From Apodemus sylvaticus (lineage: Eukaryota; Chordata; Mammalia; Rodentia; Muridae): 64,000 nucleotides of DNA. The notes below the pieces were generated by a model that was not told the DNA's origin, did no database searches, and was given only the letters and a program-made list of their open reading frames with translations. The stretch is from positions 31,066,039 through 31,130,038 of the forward strand of contig NC_067488.1 of the NCBI RefSeq assembly GCF_947179515.1, read 5' to 3'. Shown here in pieces: positions 58,437 through 64,000 of this stretch (its first letter is position 1; the number at the start of each line of letters is the position of its first letter). The translations under genes were made by a program, and so were the position numbers.

Positions 58437-58593
58437 GGGATTGTCTAAGACTATATGCATATCAGATGTTTACATTACAATTCGTAAGAGTAGCCATGAA
58501 AATAACTTTATGGTGTGTGGGGGGGTCACCACAACCTGAGGAACTGTATTAAAGGATTGCAGAATTAGGAAGGTTGAAAATCACTGTTCTAAG
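58437..58593 (+). mobile_element. URR1-type non-autonomous hAT element
   Basis: 'tgtttacattacaattcgta', 'aaaataactttatggtgtgt', 'gggtcaccacaacctgagga' and 'attaggaaggttgaaaatca' with the end 'ctgttctaagg' are the right part and terminal inverted repeat of the rodent URR1 hAT-Charlie family. The left end is missing or strongly decayed. Confidence 0.75.
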
Positions 58594-58869
58594 GTATGAC
58601 TGTGAAAGTAATATTTCATTAAAAGGTTTGATTTTTGGTATTGGCATCCAAGGCACCCAAGATCTTACTTATGACACAGTTAGTTGTAAGGCATCACCTC
58701 CTCCATTTGAAATATAGAATAGAGAGAGACATTTTCCAGGATGCAACAGGCTCTGAATTTATAGACCCAAAGTCCCTTTCCTGAAGGGTTACCTTTGTAC
58801 TGGGCAATTACTTTGCTATTACATTCAGGGAGAGCAGAACATTTGTTTCTCCTAATGGTCTCTCTCTGA

Positions 58870-58945
58870 TGGGGGTTCTATTAGCATACTCACTTTACAG
58901 ATGAGGAAAGAAAATCAAAGACTCTTATGGGCATCACAGGCCTTC
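58870..58945 (-). repeat. MIR scrap
   Basis: 'tcactttacagatgaggaaa' followed by 'atcacaggccttcc' resembles the antisense MIR core. The flanking 58594-58869 and 58946-59396 hold nothing I recognise. Confidence 0.45.
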
Positions 58946-59396
58946 CTTTACCACACTATTTGTTTATCTTGGGACAGGACATGATAGAGGTCAAACATTT
59001 CTGGGGAGTGGGGTACTCTGCCCATCCTATCTGAGAGCAAACAGACCTTCAGATAGACTTAGTGCAACTGTTTATGCTAACAAACAACTCTTCTCCCAAC
59101 CCTGAGAATAAACACACAGATGTTAATCCATTCTCCTTCTGTAGATTTCTAGGTCAGAGTGTTGACTCTTTACTTGATGCCTTTTAAAATAAACAAACAT
59201 CCAGGCAATGGAAATCCAGATCTGACCCACTCCTTGCTTCTTTCAACAAGCCAGGGTCACTACAAATAGCAAGGTCTTCGTTTTGTTCCTCCCATTTCCA
59301 CTAGCACTGTCACATTTACTTAGGTGATTGTATTCTCATTGAACTTTTAGGGCTTGGGACTTGTCTTCTTTTTTTGTTTTTGTTCCCCCCCCCCAT

Positions 59397-59526
59397 AGGA
59401 TTTCTCTGTATAGCCCCTGGCTGTTCTGGAACTCACTCTGTAGGCCAGGCCAACCTGGAACTCAGAAATTCACCTGCCTCTGCCTCCTAAGTGCTGGGAT
59501 TAAAGGTGTGTGCCATCACCGCCCAG
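59397..59526 (-). repeat. B1 SINE (well preserved)
   Basis: The plus strand reads 'ggatttctctgtatagcccc', 'tggctgttctggaactcact', 'ctgtaggccaggccaacctg', 'gaactcagaaattcacctgc', 'ctctgcctcctaagtgctgg' and 'gattaaaggtgtgtgccatc', the antisense of murine B1. The 3' side of the SINE abuts a C10 run (59385-59394) instead of the usual A-tail complement. Confidence 0.95.
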
Positions 59527-60005
59527 TGGGACTTGCCTTTTTATCACTGAGTCTTATGTGCTCATGTCTCTTCTGGCTCATGAGTGTAATAATTCACATA
59601 AGCAATGCGCCTATAGCATGACTCATTGTGCTTAACTTTGGGGCTCAGTCACTTTGAAGGAAGTCTTCTTTAAGCACTCTTGTGATTGGCTGCTACTCCC
59701 AAGTGCATGAGACATACTCTGAGATCCAAGGTACTCGTTGCAGAAGTGGGATATGAAAGAAGTTTAGGATGTATTTCTTTTTTATTTCTTTTAATTCTTC
59801 TCTCATATATGATACCCTGGCTACAGTTTCCCCTCCCTCCACTCTTCTCTGTCTTTCTTCTTTGACCCCCCCCCCCCCTTTCCCCAAGATGCCCCAACTT
59901 CCCCTTAGAAAAGAGCTGGCTTCCCAGGAACATCAACCAAATGCTGCATAAGACCAGCCACGTAATCTCACATTTAAGATGAACAAGGCAGTCCAGTAGG
60001 AGGAG
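59527..60005. other. No gene; C13 run
   Basis: A C13 run occurs at 59866-59878. The antisense frames of 64 and 88 codons (59693-59936) are driven by this biased composition. Confidence 0.5.
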
Positions 60006-60288
60006 AAGGGTCCCTCAAGCAGGCAGCTGAGTCAGAGACAGTCCCCACTTTTACTGTTAGCAATTGCACAAGAACACCAACCTGACAAATAACATAGCTA
60101 CAGAAGACCTAGGCTAGACCCTTATAGGCTCTCCGATCTCTGTGAGCCCCTCTTAGTTGTGGTCAGTTGATTCTGTGGGTTGTGTTTGAGTGGTGTCCCT
60201 GCCTACTCTGATTCCTCTGATCTTCTTCCCCCTCCTCCACAGAACACCTCTAGCTCCACCTAATGTTTGGCAACCTCAAACATTCATT
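60006..60288 (-). mobile_element. Lx-type L1 3' UTR fragment
   Basis: The plus strand reads 'agtcagagacagtccccact', 'ctctccgatctctgtgagcc', 'gtggtcagttgattctgtgg', 'ctcctccacagaacacctct' and 'agctccacctaatgtttggc', the antisense of an older murine L1 3' UTR. Only an internal 3' UTR piece is present. Confidence 0.7.
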
Positions 60289-60839
60289 TAAAAACAGGAA
60301 TGAGTAGGTGAAAAGTCAACCTGAGTTTCTCTCACCTTTCATGGGAAGTACCGTCATAGGTCATAAAAGACTGCACTTTCCATCTCACATGGTTTGAAAG
60401 GATAATACAAGTCCCTCATTCTACAGGGATCTTGTACCTCTTGTGGAAGCACGAATCCTATACCAAAAGCTCTAGGATTAACTAAGGCTTCACTGAGTGC
60501 CCCTGCTCCAGTTTATTACTGTTTGATCACACACATCTGCTTAGTTATTTACTTACATGTCTTCTTTCTTTGGTGATCCTAATGACATAAAGCATATTTT
60601 ATCTTGATTTCAGGCCTCCATTTATTGTCTCTTCAAAGCTGAAATTTCATCTAAAGCATTAGCAAGTCTGTTTGATTTTTGTCTTGTTGATTTGCCTTGT
60701 ATATCAGCTGTGACCTTTGCCACAGCAAGGAGGAAACCGTGTTTGCTCCTTACAAAGAGAGTCTATGCAATGAGCTTGGAAATACACTGTGGAGCAACAA
60801 TGTAGGCACATGTGGCACAAAGATAATTGAGGGGAGATC
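60289..60839. other. No feature recognised
   Basis: Unique sequence. Confidence 0.45.
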
Positions 60840-61220
60840 ATTCTATGCAAAAGCTCTGCGTTCATTCTCATATTTAATCCTCCCTGTAGCACTTAGGAAC
60901 ATTTTGTAGAACAGGTCATCACAGAGGTACAAAGAGGACATCTCGCCCCATAGTCTAGGGCTATTCAGCTACATAATTTTGTATCATTCATTCATTTGTT
61001 CTAATTTTTTTTCTTTCCGGGAAAAAAAATCTACCAATATATGCCAGGGGCTAAAGACATGAAGATGAATAAGAATTCCTGGAAATCACATTAGAAGAGG
61101 AAAGACAAACAATGAATCATGAATAAATACATGTTTAATTTCTCAGGGAGACAATGCTTTAGAGAAAACAAAGCCTGAGCTAGAGACCAAAGGACCAGGA
61201 GACTCTCTCTAGTACAAGGG
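60840..61220 (-). repeat. MIR and L2 remnants, reverse orientation
   Basis: The left part (60850-60960) reads 'atatttaatcctccctgtag' and 'aggtcatcacagaggtacaa', like an antisense MIR. The right part (60975-61220) reads 'ttcattcatttgttctaatt', 'atgccaggggctaaagacat', 'gaagatgaataagaattcct' and 'agggagacaatgctttagag', like the antisense L2 3' end. Confidence 0.55.
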
Positions 61221-62309
61221 ATGAGTGAAAACTCCTGTAAATATTGTGATACCCGTAAGATGTTCTCAGACACCAAGACCCTTTGACGGGTATAACTATG
61301 GAAACAAAATAAATCTACAAACAGACATGGAGTTGACAGACTTCACTTGTCAATTAAAAATATCTAAATAGTTTGAGAAATTCAACTACCTTTCTATCAC
61401 CAAGAATCCATCATATGTGTGTGTATGTATGTGTGTGTGTGTGTATTTATGAAGTATATAGCTTCATGAAAAGCCATCTGTTTGCATTTGTTCTCTGCTT
61501 TTCTTTCTTCAGACTTGTAAGCTTTGATTATGGCCTGGCAGTTGTGAATTGTCTCTTTGTCTCCTAAGTACTCTTTGTGCTAAGGAGGAGTTGGGATTTT
61601 ATTCTGGTTATTTACTAGAAATACTGATAAAAGTAATATTTGTTGAGGGTTTGTGCTTGTTGTTGTTGTTTCAGGTATTGGGGCAAACCTTTCTGTGCAT
61701 TAATGAATTGAAATCTCACAGGACTTATATACTATGAATAGAAGGGCTAGCCAAACTTACACATTGACTAGGTACTAGCCACTTTGTCTGGTAGAGAAGC
61801 TAAGTTAAAATTAACAAGAGAGTGCTCAAATTAGGTATAAAAGGCAACAATATTTGGGCTCAGATTCAAATCAAACCTGACTATTAAACATAGAGATTTA
61901 GATGGGCAAAGTCAGGATGAGTGTGAGAAAAGAAGGAAAAGTTTACTGGCTGTGGTCCAGAAGGAGCTATTGGTTATTTGGCCTTGCATTGATCTTGTCA
62001 AAGGATGGGCAAGTAACCTAACAGAGATTTTTGTCTCTGTGCTTGTTTCTAGATCAGAGTAACACAAACACTGACAACAGGGAAGATCGAAACATGCCCA
62101 TTAACATAGTGTTCTTGTAGAAAGAGCTTTTTACCTGAGCCTTCAGGACCTGCTTTAGGCTCTCTTCATCCCTAGTTCTGCTATTTGTTTGGTGTCTTAG
62201 CTTCAATTCCTCTAGTACCCTTGACACTTTGCTTTGATTATGCACAATTTGACCCTATTGCTTGCTTATGTATGCTAAAGTGTGCAGAATTAGAAGCTCA
62301 AATTCCCCA
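61221..62309. other. No gene; short TG repeat
   Basis: A degenerate TG/TATG repeat lies at about 61414-61445, and a (GTT)n run at 61658-61671. Frames of about 60 codons look random. Confidence 0.45.
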
Positions 62310-62530
62310 ACTAGAGAGACCTCAAATCATATCCCAGCTCTACGACAATACAGTGATGACTACATTGGACAAGTTAATCTCTATAAATATGCCTTCTCCC
62401 CCATGAAGTTGGGAAAATGAAATTGTTGGGAAAAAATGAGCTGGTGCATGTAATTTGCTTAGCAGAGTGCCTGGACTTGATCATGCAATTTTGCCTAGGC
62501 TTTTCTTATCAATTGCTTAATAAATATGAT
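62310..62530 (+). repeat. MIR SINE, nearly full length
   Basis: 'tcaaatcatatcccagctct', 'acattggacaagttaatctc', 'tgggaaaatgaaattgttgg', 'gtgcatgtaatttgcttagc', 'agagtgcctggacttgatca' and 'cttaataaatatgattt' follow the plus-strand MIR from body to tail. Confidence 0.7.
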
Positions 62531-64000
62531 TTGCCTGTTTCCTTGGCACACCAGCTGCTCTGATTTTCCTTGGCAAACTAAAGACAAGTATGTTTTTCCT
62601 ACCTCCAACTTGGACCAAAGAGTGTGTATAACACTAATAGAGATAAATAACAGAAAAAAAAATCACAAAAATGGAATTTTACAAATTCAGTGCCAAGGAT
62701 AAATTTTAAGACATACTAAAGCAGAAGACTATAAATGGCTCATTGTTCTGGGTGGGCTTATAGATTTGAGAGCATCAAGCACTCACAGACTCATGTGATT
62801 CAGCATCTTGGCTTAAAACATTTGAAAGATTCATTCATATTTTGTACTAGAGGAAACAGGGATCTTTCATTCAATGAGTATTTGCTGAATTCCTGCTATG
62901 TGCGTGGTATCATGCTTCGCTCTTAAGAGAAGGAGGTAAGACAGCTGGCAGTGCTGTGGGGCACTGTTCCTGGGGAAACAAACAAACATTACTCACCTTA
63001 GTGAGGGAAGCAAGGAAAGACCAAACAATAGATACCACCGAAGTCTAACTTAGCGAACCAATGAGTTGTATTGAGGTTTCTTATAGGAATATATGTGGAG
63101 GGTTACCTACAGGAGCAGAAATGACGCAAATACAGTTGTGTTATCACATCCTATGTCAGCATGGGTGACAGTTCTCCAGTGCTGGAAACCCAGAGCACAA
63201 TGTGCAACCTGCAAACAGAGCAGCAGATTGTAGTTGTCCTTTTCGAGTTGGTCTGAGCCTCTTCCAGGTAGGTGTCTGTTTTCTTCAGGCTGCCTATATT
63301 TGCTTCTTCTGGGCTGTCTGATTGATCTCTTGTTCCTTCCATACTCTTGGATGGTCTCTGCTTCCTTCAGGCTGTTCAGTCCATCTGAGCTTCACCTACT
63401 CAGATCAGCTTGCCTGAGAATCTTTCTGTTTGTTTGTCTGTTTTGTCTTTTTATAAAACACCATCACCTCATCTATTGCCTTATATAGATCTTAGATCTT
63501 TGAAGGCTCAGGCCACCCAGAAAGACATAGGGATCCAGGGCTGCTTCCTAGAGTAGTGAATGGCCGACTTTCAGAATCACTTCATAGCACTGAAGGCAAC
63601 AAATCCTGCTTCCAGCCCCAGTCTATAGTTTTTATTTAACTTTTTGACTTCTTCTAAACAAACTCAAACAGTATCATTTGGGCCTCATACCAGTTTATGT
63701 CTTTGCCTGGGAATATTTTTTTTTCTCCAGGATCTAGTACATTCTTCCTTCCTTTCTTATTGAATACCTAAGAACCTTACTTCACATTCTAGACACAGAG
63801 CAGCAGACAGTTCTAATGTGGAGACAATAGAACCTCCTATAGCTTGCTAGGCATTTGAGCATGGGAAAATCATTTTTAACACTCATGTTCTTAACTGATT
63901 CAGGGAAGCTGCTTGTACTCAGTTCACAGTGCTATTCAATAATATATTGAATTCTCCATAGAGAGGCTCAGACCATGGTGATGGTCATGAGCATAAGATA
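62531..64000. other. No gene; L2/MIR scrap at 62865-62945
   Basis: At 62865-62945 'attcaatgagtatttgctga' and 'attcctgctatgtgcgtggt' resemble the antisense L2 3' end (TTTATTGAGCACCTACTATGTGCC-like). The rest up to the window end is unassigned; the 84-codon frame at 63234-63488 has no recognisable motif. Confidence 0.45.

Overview
This is nuclear DNA from a murine rodent (mouse- or rat-like; species not resolved). The evidence is the repeat content: Lx-type L1 3' ends, B1, B3-like and ID/B4-class SINEs and a URR1 hAT copy, over a background of ancient L2, MIR and old L1 relics. It is AT-rich, L1-rich, SINE-poor and full of microsatellites, as in a gene desert or a very large intron. I found no convincing host protein-coding exon, RNA gene, CpG island or promoter. 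Almost all open frames are short chance frames, microsatellite translations or shadows of L1 genes. I do not see a new protein-coding system; the interesting signals concern retrotransposon history.

Layout. 1-10.4 kb: mostly unrecognised sequence with a purine tract, B3-like SINEs, an old L1 3' end and L2/MIR relics. 10.4-11.8 kb: a 290-bp tandem duplication; one copy holds a 5'-truncated L1 (called L1-c here) with a strong excess of A-to-G changes. 11.8-28.5 kb: unique DNA with L2/MIR relics, an Lx 3' end, SINEs and large microsatellites. 28.57-34.64 kb: a near-full-length L1 on the minus strand (L1-a). Its ORF1 has one nonsense codon and one frameshift. Its ORF2 has one frameshift and a changed catalytic residue. 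36.86-42.81 kb: a second full-length minus-strand L1 (L1-b) with perfect 13-bp target-site duplications, more decay, and a different, monomeric 5' UTR. 43-49 kb: mostly unique, with B1 copies and MIR. 49.01-50.44 kb: a 5'-inverted (twin-primed) L1 (L1-d) carrying a second L1 (L1-e) nested inside it. 50.4-64 kb: L2, hAT-like, Lx, URR1, B1 and MIR remnants, a G-rich tract and a long compound microsatellite.

The only genes present are decayed L1 ORF1 (RNA-binding trimeric chaperone) and ORF2 (endonuclease plus reverse transcriptase). Together they copy L1 RNA into the genome by target-primed reverse transcription. None is intact. Repeat names come from recognising sequence patterns by eye, not from a database search.
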